64,000 nt of DNA from the NCBI RefSeq assembly GCF_024609325.1, contig NZ_JANHMQ010000001.1:620001-684000 (forward strand), in the 5' to 3' direction. The notes below the pieces were generated by a model, which saw only the letters and a list, made by a program, of their open reading frames with translations, made no database searches and was not told where the DNA came from. This DNA is from Geothrix fuzhouensis. Its GTDB lineage: Bacteria; Acidobacteriota; Holophagae; Holophagales; Holophagaceae. Of this stretch, positions 9,387-18,139 are shown piece by piece. Each line of letters opens with the position of its first letter. Positions within the stretch are counted from its first letter, which is position 1. Position numbers and translations under genes: made by a program.

Positions 9387-10499
9387 ATGCCACATCCGGA
9401 AGGTCGTGCCCTCCGGGCGGAAGTGGATCTGGGCCGCATCGCGCGCAACCTGGATCGTATCCGGACCGCCTCGGGGGGGCGTGGGATCTGGGGCGTGGTC
9501 AAGGCCAACGCCTACGGACACGGGGCCGTGCCAGTGAGTCGGGCATTGGAGGATGCTGGCGTCTACGGCTTGGCCGTCTCCAGCCTGGAAGAGGGCCTGG
9601 AACTCCGCCGGGGCGCGATCGAGTGCCCCATCCTCGTGCTCGGCGGCCTGCGGCCGGAGGCCCTCCCGGCCGCCAGCGTGGAAAACCTCACCATCGCCGT
9701 GGTGGGACCAGAGCACCTCGACGACTATGCCCGAGCCCTGCCGCAGCATCCTGTCCGGCTCCACCTCAAACTCGATACCGGCATGGGGCGGTTCGGCCTG
9801 CTGCCTTCGGAGCTGGGGGAAAACCTCCCACAACTCCAGCGGCTCTCGCCCTGGATTGAAGGGGCCATGGGGCACTTCGCCACGGCGGATGACCCGGACT
9901 CTGGCTTCGCTCAACGCCAACGGCGTACCTTCGACGCCTGCCTATCACAGTTGGCGGACGCGGGCATCCACCCGGAGCAGCGCCATCACGGAAACAGCGA
10001 CGCCTGCCTGCGCGGCATGCTGGACCAGGACACCCATGTGCGCCCCGGCTTGGCCCTCTACGGTCTGACCATGGTGGCCGAAGGGCGCGCCCTCGGTCTG
10101 GAACCCGCCCTGGAACTGGTGGCCGAGGTGGCCCGGGTGAAAGCCATGCCGGCAGGCACCACCGTGGGCTATGGCCGCACCTTCGTGGCACCCCATCCCC
10201 TCCAGATCGCCACCCTGGCCTGCGGCTATGCGGATGGCTACCGCCGGGACCTCGGCAACCGGGCGGTGGTGGGCTTCAAAGGCCGGACGTTTCCCGTGGT
10301 GGGCCGCATTTCCATGGATTACCTCACCGTGGCCCTGCCCCTGGATGTCCCGGTAGCGCCGGGAGATCCCATGACCCTCTACAGCGGAGATCCTGCCGCG
10401 GCGCATAGTCTCGAGCGCCTGGCCCAAACCCTTGGCACCATCCCCTACGAGCTGACTTGCGCCCTCCACCGCCGGATCACCCGCCGCTTCCTGCCCTGA
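9387..10499 (+). CDS. alr: Alanine racemase (Alr)
   Basis: 370 residues from the ATG at 9387; a GTG at 9360, only 11 bp after trxB, would add 9 residues. Alr is a PLP enzyme that converts L- to D-alanine for peptidoglycan. The PLP lysine is Lys39 in VVKANAYGHG, and the second catalytic base lies in GYGRTF after the barrel domain, with VGRISMDYLTV downstream. The D-alanine product links it to cell-wall synthesis. It ends 9 bp before the convergent lptD stop. Confidence 0.94.
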   Translation: MPHPEGRALRAEVDLGRIARNLDRIRTASGGRGIWGVVKANAYGHGAVPVSRALEDAGVYGLAVSSLEEGLELRRGAIECPILVLGGLRPEALPAASVENLTIAVVGPEHLDDYARALPQHPVRLHLKLDTGMGRFGLLPSELGENLPQLQRLSPWIEGAMGHFATADDPDSGFAQRQRRTFDACLSQLADAGIHPEQRHHGNSDACLRGMLDQDTHVRPGLALYGLTMVAEGRALGLEPALELVAEVARVKAMPAGTTVGYGRTFVAPHPLQIATLACGYADGYRRDLGNRAVVGFKGRTFPVVGRISMDYLTVALPLDVPVAPGDPMTLYSGDPAAAHSLERLAQTLGTIPYELTCALHRRITRRFLP

Positions 10500-10508
10500 C
10501 GGGCTCTC

Positions 10509-12848
10509 CTAGCGGCGGAAGCTGAAGAGATCCCCCAGGCCGCGCAGGGTCAGGGTCAAGTCGATCCGATCCTCCCTGCCACCGGAGACGAGGTTCGTGT
10601 TCAGGGCCACATGGGTGTACTTCAGCACGTAGGCGACACAGGGCTCCACATAGGCCAAGGCTACCTGGCTGGAGGCGAAGCCTTTCTGATGGAAGTCGTA
10701 GTTGGCGCTGAATTCCAGCCGGAGGCGATCGTCCCAGAAACGCTGGACGCCACCCGCCTGCAGACCCTTCTGGCGCACCAGGAACCGGTTGATGCCGGTG
10801 GAGAAGTAGGCCAGGTTGAAGCGGCTGCCGCTCTTGGTCTTCAGGGCCATGCTCAGGGCATTGTCGGTTCCACCGGCGCCCAGGTCTGAAGATTGGCGGA
10901 GGCTGATTCGCAGCCGTTCGTCAGGTTCCACATCCAGGTCCGTGTCCACACTCGACCAGCCCTTCTTGTAGCGCCCATCGCTGAGGATGATGGTCGATGC
11001 GTGGTAGCGGGTGGCGATCCGCAGGCGGGCCAGGTCCGCGAACCCGGTACCGGAACCGGGCCGCCCGAGAAGATGCTGCTTGAGCCCCAGTTCAAAGCTT
11101 CGCTCGCCCGAGGCGCTGTCATTAACCCCTGGGAACGAGTCCACCGTGTCGAAGCGAGGCAAGGCGCCCGCTTCTCCGTAATGGCTCGTCCCCGTCAATC
11201 CGAAGTAGGGCTCCGCCACATGCTTGAGTTCGCCCTGGTAGCCAAGGATGGAGACATCCTTGAAGCTTCGGCCAACCTGCGGGCCCGAAAGCCGCAGGTG
11301 CCCTGAGGCCAGGAATCGCGTGGCCGCGGGGCCATCCACCTCGAAAGGGCTCGTGGCCGGTATCACGACTTCTCCATTGACGCCAGCGGAGGGGTCGAAG
11401 ATCGGGGATCCGAGACTGGAGCTGTAGTGGGTGGCACGCCCCATCATTTCAAAATCCGCCCGGAAGGGGCCCCACTGCCCCAGGCGCCCGTGGATGCGGG
11501 TGTTGGCGTCCTGGCGATTCCAGGCGTAGCTCTTGTTCGGGCTCAAGGTAGTGCCACCGGTGCCAGTTGTCGTCGTGATGTCGTTAAGGCTGTAGGCGAA
11601 GCGGCCCACCCGGATGCCGCCATCCATGTATAGCGGTCCCAGCAGCGGGACAGGGAAGAAGCGGAATTCCGCCTGCGGCAGAGTCTGCCTCCTGAGGGAA
11701 GCCGGAAAACCCGAGCTGTAGAAGGGGTCACCCTGGTCATTCGAGTAGAAGAAGCTGCGCTGTTCCGCCGCAGAGAGATTGAGGTTTCCGAAGGTGAAAG
11801 TACGGCCCAGGTAGAGCGCGGAATCGAAGCTGGTGGAGCCGAGGTAGCCGAGGCCCTTGCCGAAATCTGCGTCCACCAGATTGTCCGAGGCCTGGTTCAC
11901 GTCCGCCGTAAGCTGCCAGCCATCCTCGCGCTGCCACACCTCCTTGAGCGCGTAACGGTAGCGGCGGGTGTCCAGGCTCTTCTGCTGAATGGTCTGGCCC
12001 GAGAAGCTGCCCTGGTGGGTCAGATCCGGCTGCCAGCGCGCTTCACCACCCCAGAGGACGCCCTCCTTCGTGAAGTACTCGGGCGACAAGGTGACATCGG
12101 CCGAATTTCCCAGGGTTTGATAATAGGAGAGCCCGAAGGTCGTGCCGAAGGAACTGGACATCCCAAGTTTCGGGGGAAGCAGACCGGATGTCCGTTCCGC
12201 CTGAGCGGGATAGAGCGCATAGGGCACGTAGTAGATCGGAACCGACCCGAGCAGGACTCGGGCGTTCCACAGGCTCGCGAAGCCATCGAGATCCACCTTC
12301 AGCGACGAAAGACGGGCCTTCCAGCCTGGCTTTTCCTCCGGGCAGGGGCTCAGTTCCACCGAATCGAAGGCCCAGGTGCGCAGCGTGGTGAAGGCGACGT
12401 GGCTGGAACGCAGCGTCCAGGCTGGGGGAAGGTCCATCTGGAGCGCCCAGGCTTCTCCGGAACGGCGCTCCCAATCCATCTCCAGGCGCTCGCCACGGAG
12501 CCGAAGACCCGGGCCCTCCAGGCGGATGTGGCCCTCCGCGACCAGGCGCCCTTCCGCGATGTAGTACTCGATGCGATCCGCCAGGAGCAGCAGGCCCTCC
12601 GACTGGATGGCACCCTGCTCCAGCATCCAGAGATCACCCTGCTCGCGAACGCGATCCCCACGCCAATCGAAGGGAACCCGGGAAAGGCCAGGTCCCCGTT
12701 CCACCCGGAAGGGACGGAGCGGCAGCAGGTCCGCGGGGGTGGGGGCGTCGAGCGGGGCAAGGCGCGGGATGTCTGGCAGATCCTGGGCCACCAGCAAGGC
12801 AGACAACGCGCCTAAAAGCAGACCTCGGGTCCTCCCGGGGATGGCCAT
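10509..12848 (-). CDS. lptD: LPS-assembly protein LptD (OstA)
   Basis: 779 residues from the ATG at 12848 (MAIPGRTRG); a longer in-frame extension upstream only overlaps the ZIP gene. LptD is the outer-membrane barrel that inserts LPS into the outer leaflet. A signal-like hydrophobic N-terminus is followed by an OstA/LptA-like domain (about residues 70-160, with ADRIEYYIAEGRLVAEGHI) and a large beta-rich C-terminal region with many alternating aromatic strands, ending in a short LFSFRR. It lies 7 bp downstream of the ZIP gene, in an operon with rng. LptE was not recognised in the window. Confidence 0.88.
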   Translation of the reverse strand: MAIPGRTRGLLLGALSALLVAQDLPDIPRLAPLDAPTPADLLPLRPFRVERGPGLSRVPFDWRGDRVREQGDLWMLEQGAIQSEGLLLLADRIEYYIAEGRLVAEGHIRLEGPGLRLRGERLEMDWERRSGEAWALQMDLPPAWTLRSSHVAFTTLRTWAFDSVELSPCPEEKPGWKARLSSLKVDLDGFASLWNARVLLGSVPIYYVPYALYPAQAERTSGLLPPKLGMSSSFGTTFGLSYYQTLGNSADVTLSPEYFTKEGVLWGGEARWQPDLTHQGSFSGQTIQQKSLDTRRYRYALKEVWQREDGWQLTADVNQASDNLVDADFGKGLGYLGSTSFDSALYLGRTFTFGNLNLSAAEQRSFFYSNDQGDPFYSSGFPASLRRQTLPQAEFRFFPVPLLGPLYMDGGIRVGRFAYSLNDITTTTGTGGTTLSPNKSYAWNRQDANTRIHGRLGQWGPFRADFEMMGRATHYSSSLGSPIFDPSAGVNGEVVIPATSPFEVDGPAATRFLASGHLRLSGPQVGRSFKDVSILGYQGELKHVAEPYFGLTGTSHYGEAGALPRFDTVDSFPGVNDSASGERSFELGLKQHLLGRPGSGTGFADLARLRIATRYHASTIILSDGRYKKGWSSVDTDLDVEPDERLRISLRQSSDLGAGGTDNALSMALKTKSGSRFNLAYFSTGINRFLVRQKGLQAGGVQRFWDDRLRLEFSANYDFHQKGFASSQVALAYVEPCVAYVLKYTHVALNTNLVSGGREDRIDLTLTLRGLGDLFSFRR

Positions 12849-12855
12849 GTGAAGG

Positions 12856-13578
12856 TCAGTGATGGTGCGGCAATAGCCGCGCGCTGATAAGGAAGATGCC
12901 GACCCCAGAGAGAAGCGCCACCGTGCTGCGGAGACCGGAGACTTTCTGCACTTCCGGCAGCAGATCGGAGCTGGCCACATAGAGGGCCAGACCCGCCGTG
13001 AGACCCAGGACGGGGCCCGTGGGCAGACCCAGCATGGACTGCCCGGCCGCACCCACCAAGGCTGCCAGGGCCAGGGTCGCGGCGGCCAGGATCGCGCCAC
13101 GGTTTCCGAAGCCGCGCACGAGGAAGATCGAGGCGATGGTCCCGCCTTCGGGGATGCGGTGAAACAAGATGCCCAGCACCACCAGGGGGCCCAGATTGCT
13201 GTGGGTGGCCAGCGCGGCGGCAATGGCCACCCCGTCCATGAGGCTGTGAAGAGAGAGACCCACCAGTGCGAGCACCCCGCTGAGTGGCGATCCGTCTTTG
13301 TGAGTCTCCTCGCCGTAGTGGAAGTGGAGTGTGATGCCATGCTCCATGACGTGGATCAGCAGATACCCGACGAGCACCCACATGGCGTTGCCCTCGCCGC
13401 CCTTGGCCTCCATGCATTCTGGAATGATGCGGACCAGGGTGACGGAAAGCAGGTAACCCGCCGCCACGCCCGAGAGCAGACGCATGAACTGCGCCCTGCC
13501 CTGGAGGAACCGCACCACGCCCCAGCCGCCCAGAAGGGTGGCCAGGGACGCTAAAGGGGCCAGCCAGTAGATGGACAT
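12856..13578 (-). CDS. ZIP-family divalent metal transporter
   Basis: 240 residues with about seven to eight hydrophobic segments. ZIP proteins bring zinc, iron or manganese into the cytoplasm. The two metal-site helices are clear: HSLMDGVAIAAA (about residues 131-142) and LFHRIPEGG (about 160-168). A histidine-containing loop (HFHYGEETHKDG, near 105-116) sits between helices 3 and 4, as is usual. It lies 6 bp after rng and 7 bp before lptD. The substrate metal cannot be read from the sequence. Confidence 0.88.
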   Translation of the reverse strand: MSIYWLAPLASLATLLGGWGVVRFLQGRAQFMRLLSGVAAGYLLSVTLVRIIPECMEAKGGEGNAMWVLVGYLLIHVMEHGITLHFHYGEETHKDGSPLSGVLALVGLSLHSLMDGVAIAAALATHSNLGPLVVLGILFHRIPEGGTIASIFLVRGFGNRGAILAAATLALAALVGAAGQSMLGLPTGPVLGLTAGLALYVASSDLLPEVQKVSGLRSTVALLSGVGIFLISARLLPHHH

Positions 13579-13584
13579 GATTGG

Positions 13585-15825
13585 CTACTCGGCTTTGGGC
13601 TTCTTGGCGCGGGAGGTCTTGGGTTTGGCTGCTGGCTTGGGGGTGGGGGTGGCTTCGGAGATGCCTTCCGTCTTGGCGGCAGCCTTGGTCTTGGGTCTCG
13701 GCGCGGCCTTCTTCTTGGCCGGGGCCTCCGTCACGGATTCAGGGACAGCGGGCAGCTCGGGCGCAAGAGGCAGAGCGGCCTCCGGCGTGGAGGTCACCTT
13801 CGCCCTGGGAGTGCGCTTGGGCTTCGCCGAGGGCGCCGGGGGCTCAGCAGCCACCCGAGCGGCGGCACCAAACTTCGGCCGGGGACTGGGCGTCAGCAGG
13901 CTGGCCACCAGATCGGCCGTGGCCTTGGGAGGCTCGGGCTGGGCTTCATCCCGCGGCTCCGGCCGGGGGGACGAACTGGTGAGCTCATCGGAGGACGCGG
14001 CTGAAACCTCGCCGTTCCGCTCCGCGCCACCCTTGCGGCGCCGACGACGGCGCTTGCGTTTGGCCCCTTCGCCTTTGGCCTCGTCGCCACCGGCCTCGGA
14101 GCCTTCCTCTTCGTCCTCCTCGTCCTCGGGCTTGGCGCTCTCGAAGAGGGCGCGCAGGCGCTCCCGCTCGTCCAGGGCCGCCCGCTGGAGGTCGCGGCGA
14201 TCGTATTTGAAGGCTTCCTTCTTGGGTTCCTTGGGGCCTTCGCCATGGACGCCGAGGGCCTTGTCGAAGGAGATCGGACTGTCACCGCCCAGGACCACGG
14301 TCTCGTCCTCGGGGGTGCCCTTCTCACGAGGGGGCTTGGGCGCGGGCTTCTCCACAGGAGCCTCTTCTGCCCGCTCGATCTCGGCCGACATCTCACCATA
14401 GGACATGGACCAATCGGCCAGGATGATGACCTTTGCGTCGCTCTGCTCCTCCATCAGGGAGAGGTCACGGCGCTTCTGGTTCAACAAGGCCGTGGCGATG
14501 GCGGGGGCCAGCTTTACACGAATCTCGCCGATCCCGCCCTTGGCCAGGATGCCCTGCAGCCTGCGCACCACGGAGAGCACCAGGGCTTCCATGGTCTTCA
14601 CCTTGCCGGTGCCCGCACAGGTGGGACAGGGTTCATGGTTCACGTGCTGCAGACTCGGACGAATGCGCTGGCGGGTCATGACGAGCACGCCGAAACGATT
14701 GATCTTCCCTACCTCCATGCGGGCCTTGTCGGCCTTGAGGCAGTCCACCAGACGATCCTGGACAGAGCGGATGTGGGACTCGCGCTTCATGTCGATGAAG
14801 TCGATGGCGATGAGGCCGGCCAGGTCGCGCAGGCGCAGCTGGCGGGCCACCTCCTCGGCGGCCTCCATGTTCGTCTTGAAGGCCATGTCCTCCACGCCGT
14901 CGCCGGAGGTCTTCCCACTGTTCACGTCGATGGCCACCAGGGCCTCAGTCTGATCCAGAGCCAGGGCGCCGCCGCTGGGCAGAGGCACTTTCCTGCCGTA
15001 GATGCGGTCGATCTGCTCTTCCAGTTGGAAGCGGGAGAAAAGGGGTTTCTTGCCGGTGTAGTGCTTCAGCACATCGAGGTGCTGCGGCATGGTGCGCTTG
15101 AAAAAGGACTGGGCGGCGTGGAAGGTGTCGAGATCGTCGATTTGCACCTCTTCCACGTCGGCGCTGAACGTGTCGCGCAGCGTGCGGGTGACGACATCAT
15201 CCTCCTGCCAGACCAGGCCGGGGCCTTGGCGGTGCTTGTAGCGGTTAAGCACCTCCTTGTAGGTGTCCAGGAGGTACTCCAAGTCGCGCTCGAAGTCTTC
15301 CTTGGTGACGCCCAGGCTGGCCGTGCGGACGATCACGCCGATGTCCTCGGGAATGTTCAGCGTGTCGATCAGCTGCTTGAAGTGGCGGCGCTCCTCGGTT
15401 CCCTCGATCTTGCGGCTGATCCCGTTTACGGGATTGCCAGGGGTGATGACCAGGTAGCGGCCCGCCAGGCTGATCTGGCCGGTCATCATGGCGCCCTTGG
15501 AGCCCAGCTCCTCGCGCACCGCCTGGACCAGGATCTCCTGATCCCGCTGGAGGATCTCCTGGATGCGGCCCCGGCGGCCTTCACTCATGTCCCGGGGCAG
15601 CTCGCCCAGGGGCAGAAAGCCATTCTTCTGGCCGCCAAAGTGCACGAAAGCCGCCTGGAGGCTGGTGTCTGCGCGAACGACCTTGGCCTTGTAGAGGTTG
15701 CCCTTGATCTTCTCGTTGTGGAGGAACTCGACATCGTAATCGAACAGCACACCGTCGATCAGGGTGGCCACGCGGATCTCTTCTGGATCCGTGGCGTTGA
15801 TCATCATGATTTTCTTGGGGTTCAA
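13585..15825 (-). CDS. rng: Ribonuclease E/G family endoribonuclease
   Basis: 746 residues from a TTG start at 15825, chosen because AGGAG lies 5 bases upstream; the next ATG (15807) would remove six residues. The enzyme cuts single-stranded, AU-rich RNA in rRNA maturation and mRNA decay. An S1-like RNA-binding region near residues 35-110 is followed by the DNase I-like catalytic part with ALVAIDVNSGK and LAGLIAIDFIDM, which carry the two Mg-binding aspartates, and a zinc-link CPTCAG. The last 230 or so residues are low-complexity: acidic EDEEDEEE, a basic KRKRRRRRR run, then Pro/Ala/Lys-rich repeats. Such a tail is RNase E-like and may dock RNA or partner proteins. Confidence 0.92.
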   Translation of the reverse strand: MNPKKIMMINATDPEEIRVATLIDGVLFDYDVEFLHNEKIKGNLYKAKVVRADTSLQAAFVHFGGQKNGFLPLGELPRDMSEGRRGRIQEILQRDQEILVQAVREELGSKGAMMTGQISLAGRYLVITPGNPVNGISRKIEGTEERRHFKQLIDTLNIPEDIGVIVRTASLGVTKEDFERDLEYLLDTYKEVLNRYKHRQGPGLVWQEDDVVTRTLRDTFSADVEEVQIDDLDTFHAAQSFFKRTMPQHLDVLKHYTGKKPLFSRFQLEEQIDRIYGRKVPLPSGGALALDQTEALVAIDVNSGKTSGDGVEDMAFKTNMEAAEEVARQLRLRDLAGLIAIDFIDMKRESHIRSVQDRLVDCLKADKARMEVGKINRFGVLVMTRQRIRPSLQHVNHEPCPTCAGTGKVKTMEALVLSVVRRLQGILAKGGIGEIRVKLAPAIATALLNQKRRDLSLMEEQSDAKVIILADWSMSYGEMSAEIERAEEAPVEKPAPKPPREKGTPEDETVVLGGDSPISFDKALGVHGEGPKEPKKEAFKYDRRDLQRAALDERERLRALFESAKPEDEEDEEEGSEAGGDEAKGEGAKRKRRRRRRKGGAERNGEVSAASSDELTSSSPRPEPRDEAQPEPPKATADLVASLLTPSPRPKFGAAARVAAEPPAPSAKPKRTPRAKVTSTPEAALPLAPELPAVPESVTEAPAKKKAAPRPKTKAAAKTEGISEATPTPKPAAKPKTSRAKKPKAE

Positions 15826-16175
15826 GGATTCTCCTGTGGGTTCCCAGGCTACGGCTGGCGCAGGGGATGCGCAGCGGCCTTGCGTGGGGAATGGATATCG
15901 GGATGGGAGGTCGGGAAACCGAAGGGGGCCCTGCCCTGGCTTCGGCCACCCGGGTTGGAAAAAAGGGATGGTCGTGATCCCTGGGGGCAAAGGGCGATGC
16001 CTCGATCTGCCCGCAGGATCTTCAATCATTAAACCCACTTATTTCTGGGGGGGCAAGCAAAGAGCGCCAGGAACCTCCGACACCAGGGTTGGGCGAAGTT
16101 ACACGGATGTCACAGCCAGGCCCAGAGGCGTTCACTCCCGGTCCCCAGGCTTGACAACATCTGAGGGAGACATCC
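15826..16175. promoter_or_regulatory. 350-bp divergent intergenic region between rng and pstS
   Basis: No credible gene is seen here. It must hold the promoters of the leftward rng-ZIP-lptD operon and the rightward pst operon. An A/T-richer tract occurs around 16021-16045. A Pho-box-like direct repeat is annotated separately at 16098-16115. A ribosome-binding site AGGGAG (16164-16169) precedes pstS. Confidence 0.55.
16098..16115 (+). promoter_or_regulatory. Candidate Pho box upstream of pstS
   Basis: Two similar heptamers, GTTACAC (16098-16104) and GTCACAG (16109-16115), are spaced exactly 11 bp start to start. That is the geometry of PhoB/PhoP boxes, which are direct heptamer repeats with a 4-bp gap. 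It lies 60 bp before the pstS start and a PhoB-type regulator is encoded in the same operon. The consensus of this lineage is not known to me, so this is a prediction. Confidence 0.4.
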
Positions 16176-17021
16176 ATGCAAATCCGATTCCTGGCCCAGA
16201 CCATCCTGGCTGGCCTGCTCGTGGCCGCAGCGGCCCAGGCCCAGACCGTGACTGTCATGGGCTCCACGGCCCTGGGTCCGATCGTCAAGAAGGCCGCCGA
16301 GGACTACATGAAGGCCCACCCTGGTGTCCAGATCGCCGTGAGCGGTGGCGGGTCCATGACCGGCCTGAACCAGGTGACCAGCGGTGGCTGCAACATCGGC
16401 ATTTCCGATGTTTATGCCACACCCGAGCAGGACAAGGCCGGCATCAAGAATTACAACATCGTGGTCCAGCCCTTCACCCTCATCGCCCACCCCGGCGTCG
16501 GCGTGAAGAACCTCTCTAACCAGCAGGCCGAACAGGTCTTCACTGGCAAGATCAAGAACTGGCAGGAAGTCGGCGGGAAGAACCAGAAGATCGTCCGGGT
16601 GATCCGCCCAGAGTCCTCCGGCACCCGCGCGGTTCAGAAGAAGGAGATCCTGCACGATCAGGACTTCAGCAAGGACGTACTGATCCAGGACTCCACCGGT
16701 GCCGTGGTCACCACTGTGGCCACCACGCCCGGCGCCATCTCCTTCGTGGAGCTGGAGCATCTTGAAAAGAACAAAGCACGCATCGCCGGCATCGCCTACA
16801 ACGGCGTGGCCTGCTCCAACGATGCCGTCAAGTCCGGCAAGTATCCTGTCTTCTCCTTCGGCCATGCCTACACCAACCCCGCCAAGCTGGGTGACCCCAA
16901 GGTGAAGCAGGCCGTCGAGGGGTTCCTGGCCTACATCCTGAGCCACGAGTTCCAGCAGAACGTGCTCAAGGCCGGCTACCTGCCCGTGGACTACGTCAAA
17001 TCCCTCAAGACCAAGCTGTAA
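16176..17021 (+). CDS. pstS: Phosphate ABC transporter substrate-binding protein PstS
   Basis: 281 residues with a signal peptide ending near QAQT (about residue 24). PstS binds phosphate in the periplasm and delivers it to PstCA. The phosphate-binding loops are visible: MGSTALGPIV, SGGGSMTGLNQV, and IRPESSGTRAVQ near the middle. It is the short PstS type (about 280 residues) rather than the 340-residue enteric form. It is first in the pst operon, behind a Pho-box-like element and followed by a strong hairpin. Confidence 0.95.
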   Translation: MQIRFLAQTILAGLLVAAAAQAQTVTVMGSTALGPIVKKAAEDYMKAHPGVQIAVSGGGSMTGLNQVTSGGCNIGISDVYATPEQDKAGIKNYNIVVQPFTLIAHPGVGVKNLSNQQAEQVFTGKIKNWQEVGGKNQKIVRVIRPESSGTRAVQKKEILHDQDFSKDVLIQDSTGAVVTTVATTPGAISFVELEHLEKNKARIAGIAYNGVACSNDAVKSGKYPVFSFGHAYTNPAKLGDPKVKQAVEGFLAYILSHEFQQNVLKAGYLPVDYVKSLKTKL

Positions 17022-17043
17022 TGCCAGTCGGATCCACCCTTAT

Positions 17044-17070
17044 CCACCCGGCTGACCTTCAGCCGGGTGG
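17044..17070 (+). terminator. Hairpin between pstS and pstC (attenuator or mRNA-stabilising stem)
   Basis: An 11-bp perfect stem (CCACCCGGCTG / CAGCCGGGTGG) with a 5-base loop lies 22 bases after the pstS stop. No long T run follows, so it is more likely a partial terminator or a 3' stabiliser of pstS mRNA than a full stop. Such stems commonly raise binding-protein level over that of the membrane subunits. Confidence 0.6.
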
Positions 17071-17089
17071 TTCGCGGAAAGCCGGTCCC

Positions 17090-18139
17090 ATGCCAGACGT
17101 GCTGGAAACCTCCCTCACCGCCGTCCCTGCCAACGGGGTCGGCGGTTCTTTGGCGGACGGGCCCTCAGCTCCGCCCGCTGCGGCGGAGTCGCCTGCCTTC
17201 CGGCACAGCCGCCTGCGCCGACTGACGGATCGCTGGGCCCACCTGGCCTTCCTGACTTGCAGCCTCCTCGTGGTCGGCCTCATTGGCGGCATCCTCTTCT
17301 TCCTGGCTTCCCGGGGCCTGGCAGCCTTCTGGCCCGCGGCAGGCAACACCGGCAGAGCGCTCAGCCTTTCCGAGGTTTTCCTGTCCGCCGACTGGTCACC
17401 CTCTTCGGACCGTTTCGGCATCCTGCCTTTCATTGCTGGTTCACTCGGCGTGACGGGCCTGGCCCTCCTCATTGCCGCTCCCACGGGCACCCTCACTGCG
17501 GTGTTCATCGCCAAGATGGCTCCGCCCTGGATGCGGAACCTCATGCGCCAGGTGATGGACCTACTGGTGGGCATCCCTTCGGTGGTCTACGGCATCTTCG
17601 GGCTCACCGTGGTGCTGCCCCTCGTGAGCCACACATGGCTCGCGGACGCCCCGGCCTCGGGCTTTGCCGTGTCCGCGGTGATCCTGGCCGTCATGATCGT
17701 GCCGACCATTGTCAGCCTGTCCACGGACGCCTTCGAATCCCTCCCGTCGAGCCTCGACGAGGGGGCCCAGGCTCTGGGTTCCAGCCGCTGGCAGGCCATC
17801 TGGCACGTCCTCATCCCCGCCGCCCGTCCCCGCCTGCTGACTGCTGCCGTGCTGGGCCTGGGCCGGGCCATCGGCGAGGCCATGGCTGTGCAGATGGTCA
17901 TCGGCAACAACCCACAGTGGATCGCCCTGATGCGTGAGTCCACGGACCGGGCCCCCTTCCTGCGTGCCCTGTTCACCCCGGCGGCGACTCTGACCACCGA
18001 GCTGGTCCAGGAGCTCCCCAACACGGCGGCCGGCTCGACCTGGAACAACGTCCTGTTCGCCATGGGCCTGCTGCTCTACCTGCTGACCATGGTCCTGATC
18101 TTGGCCACCCGCCGACTGGGCCGCGGGAAGGAGGCCTGA
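17090..18139 (+). CDS. pstC: Phosphate ABC transporter permease PstC
   Basis: 349 residues from the ATG at 17090. The frame is open from an ATG at 17021 that touches the pstS stop, but that longer form would be encoded through the 17044-17070 hairpin, so the later start is preferred. A hydrophilic N-terminus of about 45 residues is followed by six membrane segments. The BPD-transport loop (EALGSS-type: DEGAQALGSSRWQAIWHVLIPAA) lies near residue 235-260. PstC pairs with PstA to form the phosphate channel. Confidence 0.93.
   Translation: MPDVLETSLTAVPANGVGGSLADGPSAPPAAAESPAFRHSRLRRLTDRWAHLAFLTCSLLVVGLIGGILFFLASRGLAAFWPAAGNTGRALSLSEVFLSADWSPSSDRFGILPFIAGSLGVTGLALLIAAPTGTLTAVFIAKMAPPWMRNLMRQVMDLLVGIPSVVYGIFGLTVVLPLVSHTWLADAPASGFAVSAVILAVMIVPTIVSLSTDAFESLPSSLDEGAQALGSSRWQAIWHVLIPAARPRLLTAAVLGLGRAIGEAMAVQMVIGNNPQWIALMRESTDRAPFLRALFTPAATLTTELVQELPNTAAGSTWNNVLFAMGLLLYLLTMVLILATRRLGRGKEA

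Noticed and set aside
14245-16032. 595-residue plus-strand open frame over rng
   Set aside because: Antisense to RNase E/G; histidine-, leucine- and glycine-rich shadow.
16151-16156. TTGACA hexamer just before pstS
   Set aside because: A -10 box at the usual 17-bp spacing would fall on the pstS start codon, so it cannot be the promoter of a full-length pstS message with its AGGGAG site.
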